Shown in pieces: positions 1-7,924 of a stretch of 64,000 nt of DNA (its first letter is position 1; every line of letters starts with the position of its first letter). A program made the translations under genes and the position numbers. Below the pieces are notes generated by a model. It saw only the letters and a program-made list of their open reading frames with translations, was not told where the DNA came from and made no database searches. This DNA is from Bacteroides thetaiotaomicron VPI-5482 (lineage in GTDB: Bacteria > Bacteroidota > Bacteroidia > Bacteroidales > Bacteroidaceae): assembly GCF_000011065.1 (NCBI RefSeq), contig NC_004663.1:248001-312000 (forward strand). Direction: 5' to 3'.

Positions 1-1387
1 TGGCACTGGCGAGTTCTTCCTTCGCACAGACAAGTTGAGTAGTCACTCGCTCCACAGCCTTCTCGTCAAGTTGAGAGATACGTTGTTTGACTTTGTTGTT
101 TTCAGTCTTTAGCGCATCATTCTCGGCACGAAGCGACTTGTTCTCCTCTATCTGCTTATTGAGATTCTGCATATAGTAAGTGTATGTCTTATTGACAGAC
201 TTGCGTACATCTTCATTCTGCTTGTCACGTTCTGCATTAACGGCTGCTACAAGAGCCTTGATGGCAGCGTAGATATTAGACACACGCTCCTCACGCCACG
301 CCTTTTGTCCGATAATAGTAGGAATCGGGATGGCAAGTTCTTTCTTTACGGCATTCATCGCTTCTTGAACTGGAGCCTTGATGTTGAGTAAAGGAATGGT
401 CAGCTCCTTCTTGTCAATTGTGGCAAGCACTGCATACTTCTCCACTTTGTCAAGAGCGACTTTCGCCTGACGTTCCGCTTCAAGTACCACCTTGTTCTTA
501 TGCTTGCGTCCCCGTTTCTCTTCCTCTGAAAGTTCATCATAGGAGAAGCCTCTTGCCAAGCCATACTTATGCCCTACCTTGTTGTAATAGTCAGTATGCA
601 GTTGGGAAAGGTATTGTGATTTGTCCTTTGCTCGCTCTCCCCACACTTTGGCATAAGAGACCCTTTCAACAACACCCTTTGCCGCTTCCGATTTTGTGTA
701 GTTGTCACGTTCTTCTTTTGGAAGTGCTCTCCATTCTTTGGTTGTAAGAACATTTTCTGGATTATCCTTGTGAATGTACTTGCTTCCGATGCGCCCACGT
801 TTCCTTACTTGTTCAACAGGTACGGTCTGCACATGGGCATGGATGCTTGTCTCGTCACAATGCACATCAAAGCCGATGACATTCTCTTCTCCCCATTTCT
901 CACATGCAAAGCGGTAGGTGTCCAATGCCCAGTCATAGATGCCTTTTTGCAATACAACCTTGCTGTGGTCAGCATTTGGATCTGATGTGTTGAGTTTCTG
1001 TTCACCAAAGGCAAGCCTGTTAAGCACATCATGGTCACCACTGAAAATGATGCCGACAGTGCAGTTCGGACTGTTCCTTGAAACTTGGTCGGGACGCTTG
1101 GCATCCATATACGGCTTGAAGCCAAGTTCATCGAGTCTGTGCTGCAAGCGTTCATGCAACGGCACTGACTGGTAACCAAGAGGCACTATCTTTTCGCCCT
1201 TGACTATCTCAAAGTTGAGTCTCTTGCGTGAGTAGTTATAATGGTTGTTCTTGTCTATGTCTGCGTTTTTTAGTTGGTAACGCTTCTCGTCCCAACCTCT
1301 GCGTTCCGCCTCGTTGCCCACTTGGGACGAGAACGATTTCTTGTCTGTGCCTACATGGATGGCGGCACGTGGCATGTTTCTTTCCAT
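1..1387 (-). CDS. MobV/Pre family relaxase (mobilization protein), partial
   Basis: The frame is open from an ATG at 1387 to the window edge, about 462 codons, so the C-terminus is missing. The protein would nick DNA at oriT and pilot the strand during mobilization. The diagnostic MobV metal-binding motif HCDETSIHAH (pattern HxDExxxHxH) is at about residues 176-185. The N-terminus has the family pattern MPRAAIHVG followed by a conserved YNYSRKRLNFE segment near residue 50. The second half is charged and predicted coiled coil, as is usual for MobV C-termini. An internal ATG at 1375 (MPRAAIHVG) is an equally good start. A shorter open frame on the opposite strand is a shadow. Confidence 0.9.
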   Translation of the reverse strand, partial: MERNMPRAAIHVGTDKKSFSSQVGNEAERRGWDEKRYQLKNADIDKNNHYNYSRKRLNFEIVKGEKIVPLGYQSVPLHERLQHRLDELGFKPYMDAKRPDQVSRNSPNCTVGIIFSGDHDVLNRLAFGEQKLNTSDPNADHSKVVLQKGIYDWALDTYRFACEKWGEENVIGFDVHCDETSIHAHVQTVPVEQVRKRGRIGSKYIHKDNPENVLTTKEWRALPKEERDNYTKSEAAKGVVERVSYAKVWGERAKDKSQYLSQLHTDYYNKVGHKYGLARGFSYDELSEEEKRGRKHKNKVVLEAERQAKVALDKVEKYAVLATIDKKELTIPLLNIKAPVQEAMNAVKKELAIPIPTIIGQKAWREERVSNIYAAIKALVAAVNAERDKQNEDVRKSVNKTYTYYMQNLNKQIEENKSLRAENDALKTENNKVKQRISQLDEKAVERVTTQLVCAKEELASA

Positions 1388-1576
1388 AAGAATCTTGTTT
1401 GAGTTTGTAACGTAGTTCTAGTATAATTGGAGACAGGTCTCGGGCGGAGCCTGAGCATAATAGAAGGACTTTTTAAGTGAACATCGCAAGCATGTGAATC
1501 TAAAAGTCCCTATTATGTTTAGGACTTTTTTGAAAGTCCGTCACGCAAGCGTGCTCGCAGATCCTTACCAACTCTG
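1388..1576. other. Candidate oriT region
   Basis: The 189 bp between the relaxase and primase-like genes contain no gene and several inverted repeats: CTCGGGC-GGAGC-CTGAG (1439-1455), GGACTTT-TTTG-AAAGTCC (about 1521-1538) and CACGC-AA-GCGTG (about 1541-1552). A further AAAGTCC/GGACTTTT repeat pair lies at 1464-1525. In NBU-type elements oriT lies next to the mob gene, so this is the expected place. The nick site cannot be read from sequence alone. Confidence 0.55.
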
Positions 1577-2602
1577 CTATGACTCTTCCACCAACACCAA
1601 CCCAAGACAGTCTATCAGATGTTTGAGTGGCGGATGTTGCTTTATCAGCCTTTGTAGCGCCATCTGCGGTGTTTCCGCCATCAGTAGGAAGTCAGCAATG
1701 TCAAGACCTTTGGTCTTTTGTTCATCGGTGGCATTGTCTTCCAAGATGTTGCTTATGACAACCCTTTTGCAAACAGATTGCAGCAATGGAATTTTTGATT
1801 TCCATTTGTCCGTTGCTCCAAGGTCAGGGAATAGAATGATGTCCCGACCTCCCAACACCTTGACAGCGATTTGGTTGAGACAGCCATGCATACCTCCAGT
1901 TGCCAGCCAGATGAAATTGGGGATGAAATGGGATGCGATTATGGCAGTTTTTTCACTCTCGACAATAGCGACCGACATTGTGGGATGCTGTGCCAGCAAA
2001 TGCTCACCAAAGAAACATTGGCACAAGTTGAAATCTGGAAGATGAAGAAAAGCATGCGCCCATCCAACATAAGAACGTGGCTCTTTCACACGATGTCCGT
2101 CTTTGGGATTATACAGCATGACCTTGCCAGTCCTCACCTTATCATCCTTGTCAACTTGCCAATAAATGGTTGAGCCTCCCCACTTATAGGATGTTCCGAC
2201 ATGATACATCTTCATCAGCCTTTCTGTCTCTTGTTCACCAAAGACCTTGGAAAGGTACTGGTATAACGGATTGATTCCGTAATGAGACAAGGAACGCTCC
2301 ATAATAGCGTTGGCGATATAGGAAATAGGCTTTTCTACGACTTTCGGTTGGGTATTCCCTCTTGTCGGATAAGGCAATTTGTCCTTAGATAGAAAGTCTG
2401 GATGCTCACGGAAATAGTCTTTAGGAGTATAGTGATACCCACAACTATGCTCATGGTCGCATTTGCCTACATTGTCAGGGAAGGACACTTCCCCCTCATC
2501 ATCTATGTATCTTGTGAAACAACGCTTGCGCTCACAATTCGGGCATGTGTAACGATTGCCCAATCTGTATTTCTCCAAGTGAAATCTATACTCGTTCATC
2601 AT
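1577..2602 (-). CDS. Toprim/DUF6371-like primase protein of mobilizable element (PrmN1 position)
   Basis: The 341-residue protein begins with a zinc-finger-like segment (CPNC at 20-23, further Cys at 28, 48 and 54), as in the CHC2-type N-terminus of primases. A toprim-like core follows, with VESEKTAI (Glu215, Glu217) and FPDLG (Asp260). These features fit a primase-like protein that could prime the transferred strand or replicate the excised circle. The place between the DUF3987 ATPase and oriT/relaxase matches prmN1 in NBU1. The start has two consecutive ATG codons (MMNEY). Upstream lies the CTGAAA cluster that may be its target or an origin. Assignment is from motifs and context, not a database match. 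Confidence 0.75.
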   Translation of the reverse strand: MMNEYRFHLEKYRLGNRYTCPNCERKRCFTRYIDDEGEVSFPDNVGKCDHEHSCGYHYTPKDYFREHPDFLSKDKLPYPTRGNTQPKVVEKPISYIANAIMERSLSHYGINPLYQYLSKVFGEQETERLMKMYHVGTSYKWGGSTIYWQVDKDDKVRTGKVMLYNPKDGHRVKEPRSYVGWAHAFLHLPDFNLCQCFFGEHLLAQHPTMSVAIVESEKTAIIASHFIPNFIWLATGGMHGCLNQIAVKVLGGRDIILFPDLGATDKWKSKIPLLQSVCKRVVISNILEDNATDEQKTKGLDIADFLLMAETPQMALQRLIKQHPPLKHLIDCLGLVLVEES

Positions 2603-2603
2603 C

Positions 2604-2724
2604 GTAACTGAAATGAATTATTTGTGAATTTCAGCTTTCAGTTCTTTCATGTTTTCAGTTACGCACTTGTCAACTGAAAAACTGAAACAAATGAATACTG
2701 AAAACAGGTTGATTTATGTTTCAG
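2604..2724. repeat. Iteron-like cluster of CTGAAA/TTTCAG motifs
   Basis: Eight copies of CTGAAA or its complement occur in 117 bp (2608, 2629, 2636, 2653, 2674, 2682, 2698, 2719). Two of them form an inverted pair GTAACTGAAA (2604-2613) and TTTCAGTTAC (2653-2662). The cluster fills the gap between the primase-like and DUF3987 genes and enters the latter's last codons. It may be a replication origin, a primase start zone or a regulator-binding array. Confidence 0.6.
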
Positions 2725-4105
2725 TAGCCTGTCCTGTTTCGAACTTTACTTTTTCGTAAAATCCTTTCTTTGCCTTTGTGATTAGTCCAGACTTCATAAG
2801 CTCCTTTATATAGTTCATCACAGTACGGTCTGTAACATGCAGATTCTCCATTCCTGTTTTTATGGCTGTTTTTGTGTCAAAACTGTCTTCCAACAGATAC
2901 AGCAACTCCTTGGACATAGAATCACAGGTGTCTTCAGCAACAAAGGCTCGGCAGCGTTGATAGCAATTCTCACAGTATTCATTGAGTCGTAATGCTCCTT
3001 CTATGGAATCCACATCAATACTTTGCAGATGGCTCTCGCCACAGGCGTATCTTAGAGCTTGGAGCAATAAGGCAATGCGTGCGACGTGGGTATTGTGCTT
3101 CATCACCCTCGTTTCAACATCTTCATCGTCCTCTATGGCATTGATGGCATCCACATTTCTGTTCCACCAACCAAAGAAAAGGGAATGTGCATCCTTGTCC
3201 ATATAAAGGATATTTGGACAACATTCATTTGTGTCATTACACCTTGCATAGTCAAGTCCAAAGATTTTCCCGATGATGTCAGCCCATTTTCTTGAAGCCT
3301 CGCTCTGGCGCACATGGCTGTCTTCCTCATCCAGCCAGTGTGGAACTTTCTTGGATTTGGGATATACAACCAGAATACGGTCAAGAAAACCTGTATCCAT
3401 GAATTTGGAAGCCATCAGTTCCTTCATTCGTTTGGTCTGTGTTGTACCGATGATGTTGACACATGGCTCTTCTACACGTTGTGGGCGGTCATTCTTGACA
3501 CGTGTATTCTCCAAGTGGCATCCGCTCCAGATGGAAAGTAGGCGTTCAAGCATGGGATTTTTCCCATACCTGTCTGTATTGGCAAGCAGTCCGAGAATTT
3601 CATCATAGTTGATGGCTATGCCACGCAAGTTGTTGTAATGCTCCAATACCAGAGCCTCCAATGTAAAGTCATCCAATGTGACCCTTTTCAGAATAGGCTT
3701 CTTCATTTCCTTGCTTCCGCTTTCCTTTGTTGCACATGCTGCCTCATACAGGTCAAGTTCATGGCAAAACTTGTCAAACAGCTTTCGTTCATACTCCCGA
3801 ATTGGCTTGTATGCAAGCTGTAATGGTGGAGTTTTGCCCATGCCAGGTCTGCCAACCAATATGATATAAAGAGCGGCATTCGTGTCCCAATCCTGCTTAA
3901 CGTGAATACGATAGGTATTGCCAAGAGCCGCTGATGCTGCCGACAGCATGGACATGGCGACATAATCCACCTTGAAATTGCCGTGCACCACCATGTCTAT
4001 GATGATGGACTGCATTTTTTGTGGAAATACCTCAAGAGGGAAGCCTGAGTCCGCTAAAGACTCGGCTTCCATGTTGATTTTATTACAGAGTTCAAGCGCA
4101 TCCAT
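2714..4105 (-). CDS. DUF3987 family ATPase (replication/mobilization helper)
   Basis: The 463-residue protein is of the DUF3987 type common in Bacteroides mobile elements. A Walker A motif GRPGMGKTP is at residues 85-93, followed by a helicase-like P-loop core. The final 70 residues look like a winged helix (DRTVMNYIKELMKSGLITK). The fold suggests a RecA-like ATPase acting in DNA unwinding with the adjacent primase-like protein. It corresponds to orf3 in the NBU1 layout. The start codon lies 4 bp after the stop of the excisionase-like gene, so the two are co-transcribed. The function is inferred from family and context. Confidence 0.8.
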   Translation of the reverse strand: MDALELCNKINMEAESLADSGFPLEVFPQKMQSIIIDMVVHGNFKVDYVAMSMLSAASAALGNTYRIHVKQDWDTNAALYIILVGRPGMGKTPPLQLAYKPIREYERKLFDKFCHELDLYEAACATKESGSKEMKKPILKRVTLDDFTLEALVLEHYNNLRGIAINYDEILGLLANTDRYGKNPMLERLLSIWSGCHLENTRVKNDRPQRVEEPCVNIIGTTQTKRMKELMASKFMDTGFLDRILVVYPKSKKVPHWLDEEDSHVRQSEASRKWADIIGKIFGLDYARCNDTNECCPNILYMDKDAHSLFFGWWNRNVDAINAIEDDEDVETRVMKHNTHVARIALLLQALRYACGESHLQSIDVDSIEGALRLNEYCENCYQRCRAFVAEDTCDSMSKELLYLLEDSFDTKTAIKTGMENLHVTDRTVMNYIKELMKSGLITKAKKGFYEKVKFETGQATET

Positions 4106-4109
4106 GACA

Positions 4110-4481
4110 TTACCAGTTTAAGGGTTTCGGCTTGCGCTTGTTTCCTGCAAGAATGGCTGCGTTCTCTTCCTCTGCCGTAAGAGGTACAGGATTCTTGCGG
4201 TTAGTCTCCAGCCACTTGTCAAGTTCATCCTGATAGAGGCAGTAACGTTTGCCTGGCTTGGTGGCAGGAATGCTGCCGTTACCAAGTTTCATGTAGAGAG
4301 TTGCCATCGGCATTTTCAGGTATGCCGATGCTTCCTCCACACTCATAGGTATGTGCGTATTAGCCTTGTGTGGCTTGTTCTGTGATTGCAGACTGACGAT
4401 CATCTGCTTCATGCCCACCACTTCGTCCCGAAGCTGGGCAACGACCATTGGAAGGTCGTTGAAAGTTAATTCCTTATTCAT
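4110..4481 (-). CDS. Excisionase-like helix-turn-helix protein
   Basis: The 123-residue protein has an N-terminal coiled stretch and then a MerR/Xis-type HTH at about residues 45-95 (MSVEEASAYLKMPMATLY, then a wing ending YCLYQDELDKWLE). This HTH_17 architecture is that of excisionases and binds DNA at att or promoter sites. It corresponds to orf2x of NBU1. It lies directly before the DUF3987 gene in one transcription unit. Upstream is a 31-bp sequence (4505-4535) also found before the integrase gene, which suggests shared control. Confidence 0.8.
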   Translation of the reverse strand: MNKELTFNDLPMVVAQLRDEVVGMKQMIVSLQSQNKPHKANTHIPMSVEEASAYLKMPMATLYMKLGNGSIPATKPGKRYCLYQDELDKWLETNRKNPVPLTAEEENAAILAGNKRKPKPLNW

Positions 4482-4504
4482 TCTGATACTTTGTTAATAA
4501 CTGG

Positions 4505-4535
4505 TGCAAAGGAACAGAATGATGCTTCCGTTACT
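4505..4535 (-). promoter_or_regulatory. Repeated promoter-like sequence before excisionase-like gene (copy 1)
   Basis: This 31-bp segment matches 6897-6927 at 26 of 31 positions. Read on the minus strand it ends in TTCCTTTGCA, close to the Bacteroides -7 box (TAnnTTTG), 26 bp before the start codon. An inverted repeat TTCGTGA/TCACGAA (4540-4567) lies just upstream, where an operator would sit. Confidence 0.5.
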
Positions 4536-4589
4536 GAGGTTCGTGACAGTCATTTGTCATTCACGAAGGATTAACTCTAACAATAGGGA

Positions 4590-5357
4590 TTATTCGGGAA
4601 TTTTCTCCGTCACATCATGGAAATCGTATCCACCATTGTCTGGCTCATCAATAGGAATGACATCATTGGAACATGGTGCTTTCAGGTTCTTCAATGTGCT
4701 GTAGTCCAAGCCTTCAAACTGTTTGGGAAACAAAGCCTTGATAAAGGCAATTCGTATTGCCATTGTGTAATCACGTTTACCCAAACGTTCTGCGATATTC
4801 CAGACAAAGTGTCTGAGTGGGATATTCTCAACCGTCTCCTTGAAACGGTTTATTGCTGTCGGGGTATATTTGGTGTCGTTGCTCCATTCCTTGACTGCCT
4901 CAATTACCTTGTACAAATCTTCCTCATACAGAAACCTTGACATGGTACGATGCACATAGTCAAGTACGGCTCTTGTTCGCTTGTCCTTTTCCTCCTGCGC
5001 TTCTTTTTCTTGTGTCTCTACACACTTGGCATAGTCTTCATGGCTGTATTTTACTGGCTCTGTTTGTGATGAAATTTGCTTTGGCTGTTCTTGTTCTGTT
5101 GCTGGCTCTGCTTCTACAACGTTTTTCTTTGTCTTGCTGTTGCTACCAATGGTCATCAGTTCATAGGGATAATTCACCATGGAAATGAATATTGCCCAAA
5201 GCAGGATGTTGCTTCCTACAAAGATGATTGATTCGACAAACAGACTTTGGTGAAAGTCATTGCCTATATACATAGCCACGACAAGAGAGATGGCGAGAAT
5301 TGCAGTACCAACAAAAGCGTAGATGGTACAATCTGAAGTTTTCTTTTTTTCTATCAT
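4590..5357 (-). CDS. Hypothetical membrane protein of the element
   Basis: I do not recognise this 255-residue protein. It has two predicted membrane segments (about residues 12-31 and 39-62), a charged linker rich in Glu and Gln (about 75-120), and a soluble helical C-terminal domain of about 130 residues. It lies between the integrase and the excisionase-like gene on the same strand but is set off by 366 bp upstream and about 110 bp downstream, so it may have its own promoter (box at 5546-5553). It may be an accessory or exclusion protein; nothing in the sequence decides this. Confidence 0.7.
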   Translation of the reverse strand: MIEKKKTSDCTIYAFVGTAILAISLVVAMYIGNDFHQSLFVESIIFVGSNILLWAIFISMVNYPYELMTIGSNSKTKKNVVEAEPATEQEQPKQISSQTEPVKYSHEDYAKCVETQEKEAQEEKDKRTRAVLDYVHRTMSRFLYEEDLYKVIEAVKEWSNDTKYTPTAINRFKETVENIPLRHFVWNIAERLGKRDYTMAIRIAFIKALFPKQFEGLDYSTLKNLKAPCSNDVIPIDEPDNGGYDFHDVTEKIPE

Positions 5358-5545
5358 TATTGTATTCGTTTTATTGTTATTCGTTCAAAAACTTCCACAA
5401 AGTTAGATGCGGAAGCATGTAAAAACCGCATTTACGTTCTCTGGCACTCTTTCTTTTACGCTTTATTAGCGTTCTAATATGATTTCATACTCTGAATCAT
5501 ACTTGAAACTTCTCGTTAGTGCCAGTTGCTGCTTATTACTGGCTA

Positions 5546-5553
5546 CAAAGGTA
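5546..5553 (-). promoter_or_regulatory. Candidate -7 box (TACCTTTG) for the 4590-5357 gene
   Basis: A perfect TAnnTTTG on the minus strand, about 190 bp before the start of the membrane-protein gene. No clear -33 TTTG accompanies it. The long leader could carry RNA structure. Confidence 0.4.
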
Positions 5554-5660
5554 AGGATGAAGAAAAGGGATATTTGCAGTTCCTCTTTAATATCAACAGA
5601 AATTGGAATGAATTTGTCGGATTGGTTCTATCCACGACAGCAAATAGAACCAACAAAATG

Positions 5661-5704
5661 AGAAAAGGACTATTGGAACACTATCATTCCAACAGTCCTT
5701 TTCT
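5661..5704 (-). terminator. Intrinsic terminator after the integrase gene
   Basis: A long hairpin with arms AGAAAAGGACTATTGGAA and TTCCAACAGTCCTTTTCT, eight-base loop, flanked by A/T runs. It lies 20 bp beyond the integrase stop and would end leftward transcription there. Confidence 0.75.
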
Positions 5705-5723
5705 GTGTATTATTGTCAAATGG

Positions 5724-6845
5724 TTACTTCTTCAAGGTGATGCAGCCAACCGAAGCACGCTTCTGTGCATCGGAAATCTTGGCATACACTTCTGTTGTTG
5801 CCACATTCTTGTGACCGAGATAACGCTGCACAACCGCAATACTTGTTCCTGCGTCCAGCTGGAGACAGGCAAAGCTGTGGCGTGAACAATGATAGGAGAT
5901 ATGCTTGGTAATCCCTGCATCTTTCAGCCAATTTTTCAGCGGTGCCTGTGTCATGGAGTCTTTGAAATCGGGGAACACCTTGCCTCGTTTATCTGGTGAA
6001 TAGCCTATCAGTTCCAAGGCTTCCTCACTGATAGGGTTATGCACGATGTCCTTTGTCTTCTGCATTCGTGTGGTGACATACATCACACCATCGCTGCCGT
6101 ATGGCTGTATCTCCTCCCAAGTGAGTTTCTTGATGTCGCTCTTTCGCAATGCCGTTAGGCAAGAGAAAAGGAAGGCTCGCTTCAAGGCAGGAGCAGAGCA
6201 TGGTGTGGATGCCAAGCGGATAACCTCGTCTTGTGAAAGATGCTCCTTGTCAGTCGGGATTGTCTCGATACGTTCCAAGAAACCGTTCGGGTTCTCCTTT
6301 ATCTTGCGGTCACGATAGGCAGTGTGGATTGAAGCACGGAAAGTTGACCAGTAGTTGGCTGCTGAGTTGATATGTAGCTTTCTGTTCTTATGCAGTCCCT
6401 GTGGTGCTGTCAGCAGATACTCACGAAATCTGTTGCACAAGTCCACGTTTATCTCCCCAAAGGTACACTTGCCTTGCGTGAATGTACGAAAGTGCATATA
6501 GACGTGCTGCCACTTGGAGTTCTTCTTGTCTGCCAGTTTCTTGAAGTAGGCAAGGAAATCTCCCTTCATTTTCTCCTTGTCGAAGAAGTCGTAACGCTCG
6601 TTGACGATAGCTTCGAAGCGACGGCAGCGTATCGCCTCGGCTCTTGCCATAAGGTTGAGGTTGTACTTCTGTTCCATCTGGTTCTTCGGCTTGGCATAGA
6701 TGTAGATGCCAAGCGACTCATGGCGAATGACTTTCATCGTGCTCTCGTCACGATAGCCTGGATAATAGTCAAGATAATAGGACAGCATGTGTCCGTCCTT
6801 GATTTTGCGTGTACGCAATGATACGGTCTTGCAAATGTTGCTCAT
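5724..6845 (-). CDS. Tyrosine site-specific integrase
   Basis: The 373-residue recombinase has an N-terminal arm-binding region, a SAM-like core-binding domain (about 90-190) and a catalytic domain with the full set of residues: Arg234 (TALRKSD), Lys263 or Lys265, His319 and Arg322 (HCSRHSF), His345 (LGHKN) and Tyr354 (TEVYAKI). Length and motifs fit the Bacteroides NBU/CTn integrases. It would integrate and excise the element using attachment sites near 7.9-8.3 kb and at the unseen left end. It has its own terminator (5661-5704) and a promoter-like repeat upstream (6897-6927). The start ATG follows a stop-rich leader. Confidence 0.92.
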   Translation of the reverse strand: MSNICKTVSLRTRKIKDGHMLSYYLDYYPGYRDESTMKVIRHESLGIYIYAKPKNQMEQKYNLNLMARAEAIRCRRFEAIVNERYDFFDKEKMKGDFLAYFKKLADKKNSKWQHVYMHFRTFTQGKCTFGEINVDLCNRFREYLLTAPQGLHKNRKLHINSAANYWSTFRASIHTAYRDRKIKENPNGFLERIETIPTDKEHLSQDEVIRLASTPCSAPALKRAFLFSCLTALRKSDIKKLTWEEIQPYGSDGVMYVTTRMQKTKDIVHNPISEEALELIGYSPDKRGKVFPDFKDSMTQAPLKNWLKDAGITKHISYHCSRHSFACLQLDAGTSIAVVQRYLGHKNVATTEVYAKISDAQKRASVGCITLKK

Positions 6846-6896
6846 AACTGATATGTATTATTTATGATTATTCGTAGTGAAGTGTCTCTTCACGGC

Positions 6897-6927
6897 TGCA
6901 AAGGAATAAAATGATGCATCCGTGACT
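6897..6927 (-). promoter_or_regulatory. Repeated promoter-like sequence before integrase (copy 2)
   Basis: Second copy of the 31-bp sequence seen at 4505-4535 (5 mismatches). On the minus strand it ends TTCCTTTGCA, 54 bp before the integrase ATG. Between it and the gene lies an inverted repeat GTGAAG-TGTCT-CTTCAC (6877-6893), a possible operator or leader hairpin. Confidence 0.5.
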
Positions 6928-6973
6928 CCAATTATTCATAGTAACTGATGGATAATGCTGAAATCACTTGCTT

Positions 6974-7924
6974 TCACAGTCCTTTAGCAGCTCTTTCTGC
7001 CATTGCACGCTCCACATCCGTCTTCAAAAGCAGGTTCTTTACACCCACTTTTACCTTACTGATATGGTGAACTCTCACGATATGGCAGATGTTGGCACTT
7101 GTCAGACCATATATCTGCTGTACTTGCTCTGTGGTATAATAGCTGTCATCGCTCATAAGGTCAGTCCTGCGCAGTTCTTCAAGATGCTCCTTTGAGTAAT
7201 AGGTACGACCGTACTCACGTTTAGTCGGTATCTTATGACGGTAGGTGTATGCCCTAAGTGCTGACTTGCTCATGCTAAAGGCTTCCTCTACATCATCAGC
7301 TGTCACCCATTCCGTTATGCTGTTGAGGTCAACGGCAGTACCGAAGAACTCATCAATATGCCGTTTGCTGTAATAGTTCTTGCCAGCGATACGGCACATC
7401 GGTATCTGGTTGCGCTTGGCGGATGTATAGAGCCAAGACTTCTTGACCTTATAAATGGACATCACTTCCTCGCCCGAATAATAGTCAAGCACATCATTCT
7501 CCTCTTTCCCTTTTGTTGGTTCCTGGTTTTGTGTTGGCTTTTCTGCTTTTGCCTTTTTACTGAGCTTGCTCTTGCTGGCAGGAACCACACGCTTGTAGGG
7601 ATGACCCTCAAACATCTTCTCTATATCAGCCTTTCTAACGAATGCCATTCTGCTGCTCAATCTTGATGCCTTCAACTTGCCGTTAGCCACAAGTTTGTAG
7701 ATATACTGTCGGGTGCATCCCATTAGAATGGCAGCTTTGGAGAAGGTAAGATACTCCTGATGTTGCAGATCCATGATTGGCTCAATGCCGTTAATCAAGT
7801 CCTGCTGTCTTTTCTTCCTAAGACGTTTTGTCTCAGCCTGACATTCCTCGGAACAGTATTTCTGCATACCGCTCCTTGGCACGAAAGTCTTGCCACAAAA
7901 TTCACATTTTCTTGTCGGTCTCAT
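6974..7924 (-). CDS. Zinc-finger protein with four excisionase-type helix-turn-helix units
   Basis: The 316-residue protein starts with a four-Cys zinc ribbon (Cys7, Cys10, Cys24, Cys28). Four MerR/Xis-like HTH-plus-wing units follow, at about 58-105, 148-196, 205-252 and 261-310. Each has the pattern of an HTH followed by a YYS(K)xHL-like wing (for example NYYSKRHIDEFF and TYYSKEHLEELR). A basic Lys/Ala/Pro linker joins units 1 and 2. Such proteins accompany integrases in Bacteroides elements. The tandem units suggest cooperative binding to spaced sites, perhaps the direct repeats at 7986-8106 just upstream. The role in excision or regulation is inferred. Confidence 0.75.
   Translation of the reverse strand: MRPTRKCEFCGKTFVPRSGMQKYCSEECQAETKRLRKKRQQDLINGIEPIMDLQHQEYLTFSKAAILMGCTRQYIYKLVANGKLKASRLSSRMAFVRKADIEKMFEGHPYKRVVPASKSKLSKKAKAEKPTQNQEPTKGKEENDVLDYYSGEEVMSIYKVKKSWLYTSAKRNQIPMCRIAGKNYYSKRHIDEFFGTAVDLNSITEWVTADDVEEAFSMSKSALRAYTYRHKIPTKREYGRTYYSKEHLEELRRTDLMSDDSYYTTEQVQQIYGLTSANICHIVRVHHISKVKVGVKNLLLKTDVERAMAERAAKGL

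Larger units (their letters stand above)
5358..5723. other. Intergenic region inside the element
   Basis: These 366 bp hold no convincing gene. They contain a leader of about 190 bp for the membrane-protein gene, its candidate -7 box at 5546-5553, and the integrase terminator at 5661-5704. A 60-codon open frame on the plus strand has no start context or family resemblance and is not called. Confidence 0.6.

Noticed and set aside
5479..5661. 60-residue plus-strand frame in the element gap
   Set aside because: No family resemblance and no ribosome-binding site; runs into the terminator.
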